The position numbers and the translations under genes were made by a program. Positions 17,454 through 27,036 of a DNA stretch of 33,920 nt are shown one piece after another. This DNA is from an uncultured Chloroflexota bacterium (GTDB lineage Bacteria; Chloroflexota; Limnocylindria; Limnocylindrales; CSP1-4): contig CAIYZX010000181.1 in NCBI GenBank assembly GCA_903930745.1, forward strand, positions 1-33,920. The letters are read 5' to 3'. Position 1 is the first letter of the stretch; each line of letters begins with the position of its first letter. Under the pieces are notes generated by a model. It saw only the letters and a list, made by a program, of their open reading frames with translations. It was not told the origin of the DNA and did not search any database.

Positions 17454-19187
17454 CTAAAGGATCGTCACGATGCCGGCGGTGCCGTCCACGCGGAGACGGT
17501 CGCCGGTCCTGATGGTCGAAGTGGCAACCGAGGTGCCCACGACGGCAGGGATCTCGTACTCGCGCGCCAGCACGGCCGGGTGCGAGACAGTACCGCCGGC
17601 GTCGGTCACGACGGCGGAGATGTGGCCGTAGAGGACCTGCCAGGCCGGGTTGGTCATCTGGCAGACGAGGATCTCGCCCTCGAGCAGGCTGTCGAACTCC
17701 GCCTCCGACATGACGACACGCGCCACGCCCTCAACGACGCCCGGCGAGCCGGCGATGCCCCTGACCTGGCCGGCCACCTGCACCTGCGAGCGGGTGAACT
17801 TGTCGGGGAAGCCCCAGAGGTTGAGGTACGGGAAGGCGAGCTGTGTCGCGGTGACCGTGCCGACCCAGTCACGCGGCTGCACCTTTTCGGCAGCCGCACG
17901 CTTGGCCTTGGCGGCGGCGACGATCGCCCTCCCGTCCATGGAGGACGGGTTGCCGATGAAGGCGCGCAGGTCGTTGTAGCGGAACAGGATGACGTCGTCG
18001 GGCGCGTCGAGGACGCCCTGTGCCACGAGCTTCTCGCCGACGGCGATGAGCACGAGGCGCACGTGGGCATTGGCACCCTGGTCGATGTAGAAGTGGTGGT
18101 CCGGGGTGAGCGGCGCCATCTTGAGGTTGATCTCGTTGGCGGCGCGCATCTCCTCGAGCGCCTCGCCCTCGAGGCCCTCGAGGATCTCCCTCGCGGCTGC
18201 GTCGATATCGGCCGCCAGGGTCGCGATGCGTGCCGGGTAGTCGTAGTCGGACGAGAACTGGTCCCGCACGAGCTGGACGACCGGGATCATGTCCTCCCGG
18301 AAGCTCGGGAAGATGAACTCATGGCTCCAGACGGCGTGCCAGCCGAACTCCTTCTGGTACGGCACGATCCGCTCGTCGATGAAGCGTCGACCGCGTGCGC
18401 TTGCCCTGAGGGAGGGCAGGATCTCGGCCCCGGACGCGGCGGCGAAGATCGCGGCCAGCTCGGCGTCGGCCTTGACCTCCTCCTTCGCCTCCCAGAGGGC
18501 CTTGATCTTGTCCCAGTTGCGGTCGTTGGCCGAGTTCTGGAGCCGGCCGAGCAGGGCCTCATTGACCCTGCCATGCGTCTTCTCCATGACCGCCCGAAGG
18601 TTGAGCGTCGCGCTCAGCTGCGCGAAGTTCAGCATCCAGTGGATCTTCCAGTGGCGGTCGTGCATGTCGATGGCGTCCTCGAGCAGGACGGCCACCTCGG
18701 CCAGGGAGAGCTGGTCCTTCTGGTCCAGCATGCCCTCGATGTAGTCGAAGTTGCGCTGCATCTCCGGGACGAAGCGGCTTCGCCACCAGTCGGTGAACTT
18801 GAGGCCGTACACCGGCAGGACTGCGCCCAGGTACGCGCCGATCCTGCCGGCGTATGCGTTGTCCTCGGGGACGATCGGGTGGGTCGAGTAGTTGTACTCC
18901 TGGGTCGCGACATCGACGCCGGCCTCGGCCGGGATCGCCGCCGTGTACAGGTAGCCGTTGACGTTCTTGTAGATCCAGTCCGACGCGAACGGCGTGCCGA
19001 AGCGGCGGAACATGTGGTCGCACGAGAGCCACCAGCCGCCGATGTCCTCGTACATCGGTGACAGGGGCTTGGGGCAGTGCAGGTCGTCGTAGACCCAGAA
19101 GAGATCCTTCTCGGTCTCGGACGTCCACTCCACGGGGAACGACTCGTCCCCGAGGAACTGGTCCAGGACTTCTTCCTTCAGCGGCAC
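17454..19187 (-). CDS. PEP-utilizing enzyme with C-terminal phosphohistidine (mobile) domain and N-terminal helical domain; no ATP-grasp
   Basis: C-terminus VVTDAGGTVSHPAVLAREYEIPAVVGTSVATSTIRTGDRLRVDGTAGIVTIL is a PEP-utilizer mobile domain. N-terminus FWVYDDLHCPKPLSPMYEDIGG resembles the substrate/linker region of rifampin phosphotransferase-like proteins. Confidence 0.82.
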   Translation of the reverse strand: MPLKEEVLDQFLGDESFPVEWTSETEKDLFWVYDDLHCPKPLSPMYEDIGGWWLSCDHMFRRFGTPFASDWIYKNVNGYLYTAAIPAEAGVDVATQEYNYSTHPIVPEDNAYAGRIGAYLGAVLPVYGLKFTDWWRSRFVPEMQRNFDYIEGMLDQKDQLSLAEVAVLLEDAIDMHDRHWKIHWMLNFAQLSATLNLRAVMEKTHGRVNEALLGRLQNSANDRNWDKIKALWEAKEEVKADAELAAIFAAASGAEILPSLRASARGRRFIDERIVPYQKEFGWHAVWSHEFIFPSFREDMIPVVQLVRDQFSSDYDYPARIATLAADIDAAAREILEGLEGEALEEMRAANEINLKMAPLTPDHHFYIDQGANAHVRLVLIAVGEKLVAQGVLDAPDDVILFRYNDLRAFIGNPSSMDGRAIVAAAKAKRAAAEKVQPRDWVGTVTATQLAFPYLNLWGFPDKFTRSQVQVAGQVRGIAGSPGVVEGVARVVMSEAEFDSLLEGEILVCQMTNPAWQVLYGHISAVVTDAGGTVSHPAVLAREYEIPAVVGTSVATSTIRTGDRLRVDGTAGIVTIL

Positions 19188-19244
19188 AGTTCAGTTCCTC
19201 CTCGGACCGGCCGCGTTGCCGGTCCCTGCGTGCGTGACGGTGGC

Positions 19245-20072
19245 CTACGAGGCCTTCGAGATCCTCTTGAACCTCTTCATGTTCTCGGTGATGGCGATCT
19301 CGGTGGGGAGTCGCTCCATCGAGGAGGCACCGAAGAACCCGGCGACGCCGGTGGTGTGGGTGAGCACGTACTCGGCATCCTCGGGCTCGGCGATCGGACC
19401 GCCATGGCAGAGCACGATGATGTCCGGCTTCACGGCAACGGCAGCGTCGCGGATCGCCTGGACACGCTCGGCCGAGGCCTCGATCGTGAGAGCCGTGGTG
19501 GCGCCGATGGCACCCTTGGTGGTGAGGCCCATGTGCGCGACGATCACGTCGGCGCCAGCGGCGGCCATTGCCGCCGCCTGGTCGGTGTCGAAGACGTACG
19601 GCGTGGTGAGCAGACCGGCGTCGTGCGCCTGGCCGATCATCTCGACCTCGAGGCCGAACCCCATGCCGGTCTCCTCGAGGTTCTGCCGGAACTGTCCGTC
19701 GCACAGGCCAACCGTCGGGAAGTTCTGGACGCCGGAGAACCCGACCCGCTTGATCTCCTCGAGGAACACCGGCATCAGCCGGAAGGGGTCCGTGCCACAG
19801 ACACCGGCGAGGACCGGTGTCTCGCGGACGACCGGCAGCACCTCGGCGGCCATCTCCATGACGATCGCGTTGGCATCGCCGTAGGGCATGCAGCCCGCCA
19901 GCGAGCCGCGTCCGGCCATCCGGTAGCGCCCCGAGTTGTAGATGATGATGAGGTCGGCGCCGCCTGCCTCGGCGCACTTCGCGGAGAGACCTGTGCCCGC
20001 GCCGGCGCCCATGATCACGCCGCCCTGGGCCACCGTTGTGCGCAGCCGTGCAAGCGCCTGCTGCCCGTTCAT
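19245..20072 (-). CDS. TIM-barrel protein of the phosphoenolpyruvate hydrolase family (C-terminal half of plant Tm-1-like proteins)
   Basis: [71 protein letters not shown]...[12 protein letters not shown]...[14 protein letters not shown]. Confidence 0.88.
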   Translation of the reverse strand: MNGQQALARLRTTVAQGGVIMGAGAGTGLSAKCAEAGGADLIIIYNSGRYRMAGRGSLAGCMPYGDANAIVMEMAAEVLPVVRETPVLAGVCGTDPFRLMPVFLEEIKRVGFSGVQNFPTVGLCDGQFRQNLEETGMGFGLEVEMIGQAHDAGLLTTPYVFDTDQAAAMAAAGADVIVAHMGLTTKGAIGATTALTIEASAERVQAIRDAAVAVKPDIIVLCHGGPIAEPEDAEYVLTHTTGVAGFFGASSMERLPTEIAITENMKRFKRISKAS

Positions 20073-20091
20073 GCCAAGGACCTCCTTGTCC

Positions 20092-21321
20092 CTATGCCTG
20101 CTTCGCGGCCCACGCGCGGTAGTGCGCGTCGAGCTTGTCGGCCATGGCCGTCGCGAAGGCGGGATCGTTGATGTCGGCGGCCATCTCGACCACCTCGACG
20201 TCGGGCCGGAGACCGGCCTTCAGCTCCCGGATCAGGGCCGCATCCGCGGCCGCATCGTGGAAGGGGCCACCCGGGGTCGCGATCATGGAGACGCCGCCGA
20301 GAGGGATGAAGACCGTGAGGGGTCCCTTGGCCAGGTTGAGCTTGCGGGCGATGATCCGCCCGAGTTCGGCACACTCCTCCTCGGTGGTCCGCATCAACGT
20401 CACCGTGGCGTTGTGCACGTAGAGGTTGCGATCGTTGAACTGGGCCGGAACGGTCTCCCGCGGGCCGAAGTTGCACATGTCGAGCGCGCCGAGCGAGACG
20501 ACCTGCGGGATCCCCAGGGAGCCGGCCATCTCGAGCCGGTCGGGGCCTGCGGAGAGGACGCCGCCCACGAGCTCGTCCACGAGCTCCGTGGTGGTCGCGT
20601 CGAGGGCGCCCGTGATGAAGCCCGCCTTCATGAGGGCCTCCATCGACTGGCCGCCGGCACCGGTGGCGTGGAAGACGAGAACCTCGTAGCCGAGCGCCTC
20701 GAGCCGCTCGCGAGCTGTTGTGACGCAGGGGGTTGTGACGCCGAACATCGTGGCCCCGATGAGTGGCTTCCTCGCGATCCGGGACACGAAGCCGTCGGTG
20801 GCCTTCGCCATGCCCGCGATGGCGGCTGCGGCGTTGGTCAGGATCTTCTCCGACAGGCCGTTGATGCCGGCGATGTCCACCACCGAGTACATCATCGCGA
20901 TGTCGGAAGTCCCCACGTATGGGCGGGTGTCACCCGAGGCCATCGTGGAGACGATCAGCTTGGGCACGCCCACCGGCAGTGCCTGCATGGCCGCGGCAGC
21001 GATCGACGATCCGCCAGAGCCGCCGATGCCGAGTACTCCGTGGAGCCTCCCCTCGGCATACAGGCGCCTGGTCACCTCGACCGCGCCGCGCGTCATCGCG
21101 GCGACCGCGGGGCCGCGGTCGTGCGCTGCCACCAGGGCCGCACGGTCCACGCCCGCCGCTGCAGCAACCTCGTCGGCCGTCACGTCGGCAGCCGGCGAGT
21201 CGCTCATCACGCCCGCATCGACCACGACGACGTCGCAACCGCCTTCACGGACACGCTCGCGCAGGAACTCGTACTCGGGTCCCTTGGTGTCCAAGGTGCC
21301 GAGGAGCACGACGCTCGCCAT
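20092..21321 (-). CDS. Tm-1-like ATP-binding domain protein (UPF0261)
   Basis: [39 protein letters not shown]..., [93 protein letters not shown]. Confidence 0.9.
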   Translation of the reverse strand: MASVVLLGTLDTKGPEYEFLRERVREGGCDVVVVDAGVMSDSPAADVTADEVAAAAGVDRAALVAAHDRGPAVAAMTRGAVEVTRRLYAEGRLHGVLGIGGSGGSSIAAAAMQALPVGVPKLIVSTMASGDTRPYVGTSDIAMMYSVVDIAGINGLSEKILTNAAAAIAGMAKATDGFVSRIARKPLIGATMFGVTTPCVTTARERLEALGYEVLVFHATGAGGQSMEALMKAGFITGALDATTTELVDELVGGVLSAGPDRLEMAGSLGIPQVVSLGALDMCNFGPRETVPAQFNDRNLYVHNATVTLMRTTEEECAELGRIIARKLNLAKGPLTVFIPLGGVSMIATPGGPFHDAAADAALIRELKAGLRPDVEVVEMAADINDPAFATAMADKLDAHYRAWAAKQA

Positions 21322-21333
21322 GTGAAATGCCTC

Positions 21334-22134
21334 CTAGGGGTTCGCCGCAGGTGCGGCAGGAGTCTCGGTGTGCCCGATGTGGGTGCTCACGCCCAGGTAG
21401 CGTCGCTGGGCCACCTCGTCGTCGGCGAGGTCGTCAGACGTCGTCTCAAGCGCAATCCTGCCCGTGACCATGATCGCGATGCGCTCCGAGACGGCCGTGG
21501 CCACGCCAAGGTTCTGCTCAACAAGGAGCAGAGCCACTCCCTCGCGAGCGAGGTTGTGGAGCGTCTCCACCATGTGCTCGACGACGATCGGGGCAAGCCC
21601 CTCGGAGGGCTCGTCCATGATCAGGAGGCGTGGATTGAGGAGCAGTGCCCTGGCGATCGCGAGCATCTGCTGCTCGCCACCGGAGAGCTGGGTCCCGCCA
21701 TTGCGACGGCGGGCCTGCAGTGAGGGGAAGAGGTCGTAGACCTTCTTGATGGTCCAGCCATCGCTGCCCCCGCCGGACACCATCCGGAGGTGCTCGTCGA
21801 CCGACAGCGACGCGAAGACGCGCCGGCCCTGGGGGACGTAGCCGATCCCGGTGCGGGCGATCTCGTGCGGCTTGAGGCCGATCAGCTCCTGGCCATGGAG
21901 CCGGATCGAGCCGCCGAACGCGGGCACGAGGCCCATGATCGCGTTGCACAGGGTGGACTTGCCCATCCCATTTCGCCCGATCAGCGACAGCGGCCGCCGG
22001 TTCACCACGAGATCCACGCCCTGGAGGACGTGGCTCTGGCCGTATCGGACATCCAGGCCGGAGACCTGGAGCACGGGCACGGCCCCTGTCTCGGCCGGCA
22101 CATCCGGCTGGGGCGCGACAGCCTGCTCAGCCAT
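21334..22134 (-). CDS. Branched-chain amino acid-type ABC transporter ATP-binding protein (LivF-like)
   Basis: SLIGRNGMGKSTLCNAIMGL (Walker A), GIGYVPQGRRVFASLSVDEHL, LSGGEQQMLAIARALLLNPRLLIMDEPSEGLAP. Start chosen at MAEQAVAP. Confidence 0.92.
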   Translation of the reverse strand: MAEQAVAPQPDVPAETGAVPVLQVSGLDVRYGQSHVLQGVDLVVNRRPLSLIGRNGMGKSTLCNAIMGLVPAFGGSIRLHGQELIGLKPHEIARTGIGYVPQGRRVFASLSVDEHLRMVSGGGSDGWTIKKVYDLFPSLQARRRNGGTQLSGGEQQMLAIARALLLNPRLLIMDEPSEGLAPIVVEHMVETLHNLAREGVALLLVEQNLGVATAVSERIAIMVTGRIALETTSDDLADDEVAQRRYLGVSTHIGHTETPAAPAANP

Positions 22135-22912
22135 TGCGGGCTCCCACTGCATGCCCAAGGTAGATGTCCTGGACCTGGCGGTTGTCCTGGATCTCGTCGG
22201 GGTTGCCCTCGACGAGCGGTGTGCCCTCGGCCATGACGGTCACCCGGTCCGCCACGGCGAGCGCGACGTCCATGTCGTGCTCAACGATGACGACGGTGAT
22301 GTCCCTCGGGAGCCCCTGGATCAACGAGGTGAGGTTGATGCGCTCAGCACGCGACAGGCCTGCGGCCGGCTCATCGAGCATCAACAGGCGTGGGTTGCCC
22401 GCGAGGGCCATTCCCACCTCCAGCTGGCGCTGCTGCCCATGCGAGAGTGCGCCCACCGGCGCCGCGAGGGCGTCGGCCAGCCCCACGATCGCTGCGATCT
22501 CCGCCGCCCGGACCCGTGACGGATCATCCGCCTTGGGTCTCGTGGGCCAGAAGCGTCGGCCCTGGACCCCCCGGATCGCCAGGAACAGGCTCTGCGCCAC
22601 GGTCAGACCCATGAACAGCTGCGATGTCTGGTACGTCCGGCAGACGCCGAGCCTGGTGCGCACGTACGGCGGCAGGTTCGTGACATCCGTGCCGAACAGC
22701 TCGACGCTGCCGGAGGTGGGCGGGAAATCGCCGGCGACCACGTTGAACAGGGTCGTCTTCCCGGCCCCGTTGGGACCAAGGATCGCTCGACGCTCGCCCG
22801 CGGCCACCTCCATGCTCGTGTCGTGCAGCGCCTGGAGGGCGCCGAAGCGCCGCCCCACACCCTGCAGACGCAGGGCGGGGGCAGACGCTTCGGCTGCCAT
22901 CCGATCGGTCAC
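22127..22912 (-). CDS. Branched-chain amino acid-type ABC transporter ATP-binding protein (LivG-like)
   Basis: AILGPNGAGKTTLFNVVAGD, LSHGQQRQLEVGMALAGNPRLLMLDEPAAGLS, VIVEHDMDV. Confidence 0.92.
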   Translation of the reverse strand: MTDRMAAEASAPALRLQGVGRRFGALQALHDTSMEVAAGERRAILGPNGAGKTTLFNVVAGDFPPTSGSVELFGTDVTNLPPYVRTRLGVCRTYQTSQLFMGLTVAQSLFLAIRGVQGRRFWPTRPKADDPSRVRAAEIAAIVGLADALAAPVGALSHGQQRQLEVGMALAGNPRLLMLDEPAAGLSRAERINLTSLIQGLPRDITVVIVEHDMDVALAVADRVTVMAEGTPLVEGNPDEIQDNRQVQDIYLGHAVGARNG

Positions 22913-24195
22913 GGGCAGCTCGGGAAGTCGCGGCTCACCGGCTGGGCGAGATACGGGCTCGTCGCACCGAGGCCAAGCGTCTGGTCGACGCCGTCGGCCT
23001 TGGAGATGACGTTGTTCTGCAGGGTGCCGTCGGCAGCCTTCTGCACTTCGGTGACGTAGTTGGAGCTGATCGCCTGGCGGTTGCCGTCAAGGCTGACGTG
23101 TCCCGTCGGGCCATCGAACTCGACCTTGGCAAGGGCCGCCATGAAGGCTGCCTGCTTGTTGGAGAGGTCGCCCTTGACGGCCTGGAGGGCCTTGAGGACG
23201 CCGACCGTCTCGTTGTAGTAGCTGAGGGCAAAGAGTCCCGGGAACGGCAGTCCGTCCTTGAACTCCTTGTGGTACTCGGCCACGTAGTCGAGCCATGCCT
23301 TGTCGGTCGCGGTGTCGGCAGTCGGGCCGGCTGCGATCGTGCCGGCGAGGATGTCCTGGAAGGCACCCTTGGTCGCGAGCACCGACTGGTCCACCGTGAT
23401 GGAGCCGCCGATGAACTTGGCCTTGCCGCCAGCCTGGTTGTACTGGGTGAAGAAGTTGACCGCGTCCGAGCCGCCGAGCGCGACGTAGATCGCGTCGATG
23501 CCGGATGTCGGCAGGTTGGACACGACGGACGAGTAGTCCTTGGTGCCGAGCGGGACCCAGTTCTTCTGGACAACATGGCCACCGGCCGCGCAGAACTCGT
23601 ACATGAAGCCGCCAACCTGCGTGTACGGGAACGAGTAGTCCTCGGCCACGAGGGCGACGCTCTTGTAGCCCTTCTTCTCAAACGCGTACTTGCCGAGGCC
23701 GGCCATCCACTGGGCACCGTCGGTCGAGAAGCGGAAGAAGTTGGGGGCGGCATCGCGGAACGTCGTGTCCTGGGCCGCGGACGACCCGTTGACGAACGTC
23801 TTGTCCGGCACGGTCTTGGCGTAATCCTTGATCGCGAGACCCTCGTCACCGGAGAGAGGGCCGATCAGGATGTCGACGTTGTCCTGCTCGATGAGCTTCT
23901 TCGCCTTCTCGAGGGCAACGGCCGGCGTGGCGTCGGAGCCCTCCTTGAGCAGCTGGACCTGGAAGCCCTCGAACTGCCAGTTGCCGTTGTCGAGCTTCTT
24001 GCCGAGAGTGTTGAGCGCCTGCTCGACACCACGGAAGCCATCCTGACCGGGCACCGCGAACGGGCCCTCGAGGGTGGCGAGTCCGCCGATCTTGATGACC
24101 TTGTCACCGCCGCTCGAACCACCGCACCCGGCGGCGGCGATCGATGCAACGAACATCAGGGCGACGAGCCCGCGGCCCGTCCTCGTTCCGAACAT
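22909..24195 (-). CDS. ABC transporter substrate-binding lipoprotein (Leu/Ile/Val-binding type)
   Basis: Signal and lipobox VALMFVASIAAAGCGGSSGG, then VIKIGGLATLEGPFAVPGQDGFRGVEQALNTLG..., periplasmic-binding type I style. Confidence 0.92.
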   Translation of the reverse strand: MFGTRTGRGLVALMFVASIAAAGCGGSSGGDKVIKIGGLATLEGPFAVPGQDGFRGVEQALNTLGKKLDNGNWQFEGFQVQLLKEGSDATPAVALEKAKKLIEQDNVDILIGPLSGDEGLAIKDYAKTVPDKTFVNGSSAAQDTTFRDAAPNFFRFSTDGAQWMAGLGKYAFEKKGYKSVALVAEDYSFPYTQVGGFMYEFCAAGGHVVQKNWVPLGTKDYSSVVSNLPTSGIDAIYVALGGSDAVNFFTQYNQAGGKAKFIGGSITVDQSVLATKGAFQDILAGTIAAGPTADTATDKAWLDYVAEYHKEFKDGLPFPGLFALSYYNETVGVLKALQAVKGDLSNKQAAFMAALAKVEFDGPTGHVSLDGNRQAISSNYVTEVQKAADGTLQNNVISKADGVDQTLGLGATSPYLAQPVSRDFPSCP

Positions 24196-24285
24196 CAGTC
24201 CTCCTCTCAGCGATGGCCGCACAAGGTAGTGCGGGTCCACGCGACCTCCGTACCGGTATGTCCTGGTGGTGCCTCCTCCTGTTGA

Positions 24286-25407
24286 CTACCCTCCCGATGG
24301 GACATCGTCGCCCGCAGGCACGCCCGGAGCTCCAGGTGCTGTCACGGTGGATGCCGACGCGATGCCTGCCTCGGCCGCAAGTGGGTCCACGGCGCGGCGC
24401 CGTCCCCCGCCGCGATGGGTGAGCGCCACGAATGCACGATCGGCGAGGCCCACGATCCCGTTGGGCGCCACGAGCACGATCAGCAGGAAGCCAAGTCCGA
24501 TGAGCGTGTTGAACCGCTCGTCGAACGAGAAGCCGGCGATCGTGATGCTGCTCGCGAAGACCTTGATCAGCGTGTAGATGACGGCGCCCACGAACGCACC
24601 GATCGGATAGCCCAGGCCACCGAGGACGGCGACGATCAGGACTTCGATCGTGCGGCTGAGATCAACGATCCCGGGCGAGATGTTGCCGCGGTACCACGCG
24701 CCCAGGACCCCCGAGATGCCCGCCACGAAACCGCCGATGGCAAACAGGGCGACGCGATGGCCGCCAACGCGGTACCCCAGGGCGGCCATGCGGCGCGGAT
24801 TGTCCCGCACACCCTGGAACGTCAAGCCCAGCTGTGACCTCACCAGGTAGCGCAATCCGAGGTAGACCGCGGATGCCGTTCCGAGGCAGAGGTAGTAGAA
24901 GACGGGCGGATCCTGCCGTGGGAGGCCCGTGGGGCCCTCGATGCCGGCGAAGCCGATGTGGCCGCCGAAGACGTCGTAGTTCTGGAGGACGATGTAGTAG
25001 AAGCCCACGGACAGCGCGAGCGTGAGCATCAGGAAGTAGATGCCGTACGAGCGCGACGAGATGGCCCCGAACAGGGCGCCGAGCGCCGTGGCCAGTGCGA
25101 TGGCGATGAGTGCGGACGGGATCGCGGGCAGGCCCGCCCCGAGCGTCGATCCGGTGGCGTTCGTGCTGGGCTCGAGGCTCAGGAGCGCAACCATGTAGGC
25201 CGCGAAACCGGCAAGGGCGGCCTGGGCCAGCGAGGTCATCCCGCCATAGCCCGCCATGAAGACGAGGCTCAGAGCGGCGATGCCCAGGATCATCGCGTTG
25301 GCGCCGATGGACAGCACCCAGAACCGGGGCATCACCTGCGGGTAGATGACCAGGACCACGAGGACCGCCAGCGTCGCGATGCCCTGGCGGCTGCGCACCC
25401 AGGTCAT
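24286..25407 (-). CDS. ABC transporter permease (LivM-like)
   Basis: MTWVRSRQGIATLAVLVVLVIYPQVMPRFWVLSIGANAMILGIAALSLVFMAGYGGMTSLAQAALAGFAAY..., hydrophobic multi-TM. Confidence 0.92.
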   Translation of the reverse strand: MTWVRSRQGIATLAVLVVLVIYPQVMPRFWVLSIGANAMILGIAALSLVFMAGYGGMTSLAQAALAGFAAYMVALLSLEPSTNATGSTLGAGLPAIPSALIAIALATALGALFGAISSRSYGIYFLMLTLALSVGFYYIVLQNYDVFGGHIGFAGIEGPTGLPRQDPPVFYYLCLGTASAVYLGLRYLVRSQLGLTFQGVRDNPRRMAALGYRVGGHRVALFAIGGFVAGISGVLGAWYRGNISPGIVDLSRTIEVLIVAVLGGLGYPIGAFVGAVIYTLIKVFASSITIAGFSFDERFNTLIGLGFLLIVLVAPNGIVGLADRAFVALTHRGGGRRRAVDPLAAEAGIASASTVTAPGAPGVPAGDDVPSGG

Positions 25408-26282
25408 GCCGGTCGCCCCAGCAGTCCCTGCGGACGGATCGCAAGGACGCCGGCCATGATCACGAACGTGATGAAGATCGAGTAGGTCGGGGCGTAGAAG
25501 AGGCCGATCTGCTCGGACAGGCCGATGATCAGCGCCCCGATGACCGCGCCTCCGAGGCTGCCCATGCCACCGACGATGACCACCACCAGTGAGCTGAGCA
25601 GGTATCGGCCGTCCTCGCTCGGCGAGATCGACAGGGCCGTTGCCCCCACGACCCCTGACAGTCCGGCAAGTCCCGCTCCCAGCCCGAAGACGAAGAGGAA
25701 CACCCGGGAGACGTTCACTCCGAGGGCCGAGAGCATGTCCCGGTCATCGATCCCCGCCCGGATGTACCAGCCGATCCGGGTCCGGTTCAGGACCAGCCAC
25801 AGGGCGCCATAGACGGCTGCCGCCAGGGCGATGATGAACAGCCGGTAGGCGGAGTACGTGCCGTTGACGACAAACGGGATTGCGACCGAACCCGCGGCAA
25901 AGGGCGGTGGCTCGATCTGGTAGGTCAGACCTCCGTACTTGGCGAGCAGCAGGTCCGCGATGATGATCGAGAGCCCGATCGTGACGAGCGCCTGGCGCAG
26001 ATCCTGCCCTGCCATCCGCGAGAGCAGTCCAAGGTGGATGACGATGCCGACCACGGCCACCGCAGCGAAGCCGATCACGAGCGCTGCGAACCAGTTGCCG
26101 GTCGCCTCGTAGGCGCTGACTCCAACATAGGCACCGAGCATGTACAGCGAGCCGTGCGCCATGTTCGTGGTGCGCATCAGGCCGAAGATCAGCGTGAACC
26201 CGCTTGCGACGATGAAGTACAGGGCGGCAAGCGTGACACCGTTGACCAGGACCGTCAGGAAGTCGACGAGCGCCTTCGGCAA
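25404..26282 (-). CDS. ABC transporter permease (LivH-like)
   Basis: FLTVLVNGVTLAALYFIVASGFTLIFGLMRTTNMAHGSLYMLGAYVGV...GGMGSLGGAVIGALIIGLSEQ. Confidence 0.92.
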   Translation of the reverse strand: MPKALVDFLTVLVNGVTLAALYFIVASGFTLIFGLMRTTNMAHGSLYMLGAYVGVSAYEATGNWFAALVIGFAAVAVVGIVIHLGLLSRMAGQDLRQALVTIGLSIIIADLLLAKYGGLTYQIEPPPFAAGSVAIPFVVNGTYSAYRLFIIALAAAVYGALWLVLNRTRIGWYIRAGIDDRDMLSALGVNVSRVFLFVFGLGAGLAGLSGVVGATALSISPSEDGRYLLSSLVVVIVGGMGSLGGAVIGALIIGLSEQIGLFYAPTYSIFITFVIMAGVLAIRPQGLLGRPA

Positions 26283-26361
26283 AGGAGCACTCCCAGGTTT
26301 GGGGATCGCGATCTGGCTTGGGTCTCGGATCGGCTGGACAGCGATCCGATGGAATGCAACT

Positions 26362-26424
26362 GGTTCCTATCTGACCTTCGATAATCGATTAGCGATAGTA
26401 GGAACCCTTTGGCACGTCCGTCAA
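26362..26424 (-). promoter_or_regulatory. Divergent-region promoter for the ABC/dikinase operon with palindromic operator and outer inverted repeat
   Basis: Minus strand: TTGACG (26419-26424), 18-bp spacer, TACTAT (26395-26400), operator TCGATTATCGA (26378-26388), outer arms GGTTCCTA (26362-26369) / TAGGAACC (26399-26406). Confidence 0.7.
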
Positions 26425-26487
26425 GCCCGAATCTGCACTTCAGCGGTAGCAGATACCGTCATGCGCAATCGCCGTGCGGGCCGGTCA

Positions 26488-26498
26488 TCGATGATCGA
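26488..26498. promoter_or_regulatory. Palindromic operator copy TCGATGATCGA upstream of the cupin gene
   Basis: Same 5-1-5 palindrome; 45 bp between its end and the cupin ATG at 26544. Confidence 0.65.
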
Positions 26499-26543
26499 GT
26501 ATTGCGTCCTGCCACCCGGCACGGCCAAGCTCGAGGAGCGCTC

Positions 26544-26969
26544 ATGACTGGCGACCTGCGGTTCATCACCCCCGACGACATCGAGACCCAGGTCTTCGAC
26601 TGGGGGGCGATCAAGTGGATGAGCGAGATCCGGACAACCGGCTGCGACCGCTTCACCACGGGCGTCGTCATCCTCGAACCCGGCAAGGGCCACGCCCGAC
26701 ACAACCACCCCGGCTCCGACGAGGTCCTGTACTTCATCTCCGGCGAAGGCGACCAGATGGTCGAAGACGCAGATGGCAATCCCGTCGTCCGGCATCTCAA
26801 GGCCGGCGACATGGCCTTCATCCCGGACAGCACCTACCACTCCACGGTCAACACGACCTGGGAGCCGCTTCGCATCCTGGCGATCTACACGCCGGGCGGC
26901 CCGGAGGCCGTCCTGCGGGGCCTTCCCGACTGCCTGGTCGTCCCTCCCGGCAAGATCCACACCAAGTAG
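26544..26969 (+). CDS. Cupin-domain protein
   Basis: GVVILEPGKGHARHNHPGSDEVLYFISGEGDQMVEDADG...LKAGDMAFIPDSTYHSTVNT; RBS-like GAGGAG upstream. Confidence 0.88.
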   Translation: MTGDLRFITPDDIETQVFDWGAIKWMSEIRTTGCDRFTTGVVILEPGKGHARHNHPGSDEVLYFISGEGDQMVEDADGNPVVRHLKAGDMAFIPDSTYHSTVNTTWEPLRILAIYTPGGPEAVLRGLPDCLVVPPGKIHTK

Positions 26970-27036
26970 CCCCTCGTTCGAAGACGCCCTGGCCCAGGCT
27001 CACCGCCCGGGTCGGGGCACCTCCGGGAGCACTGCC

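Noticed and set aside
24250-24257. TACCGGTA palindrome between the substrate-binding protein and LivM genes
   Set aside because: Only 8 bp, single occurrence noticed, no promoter boxes seen; insufficient support.
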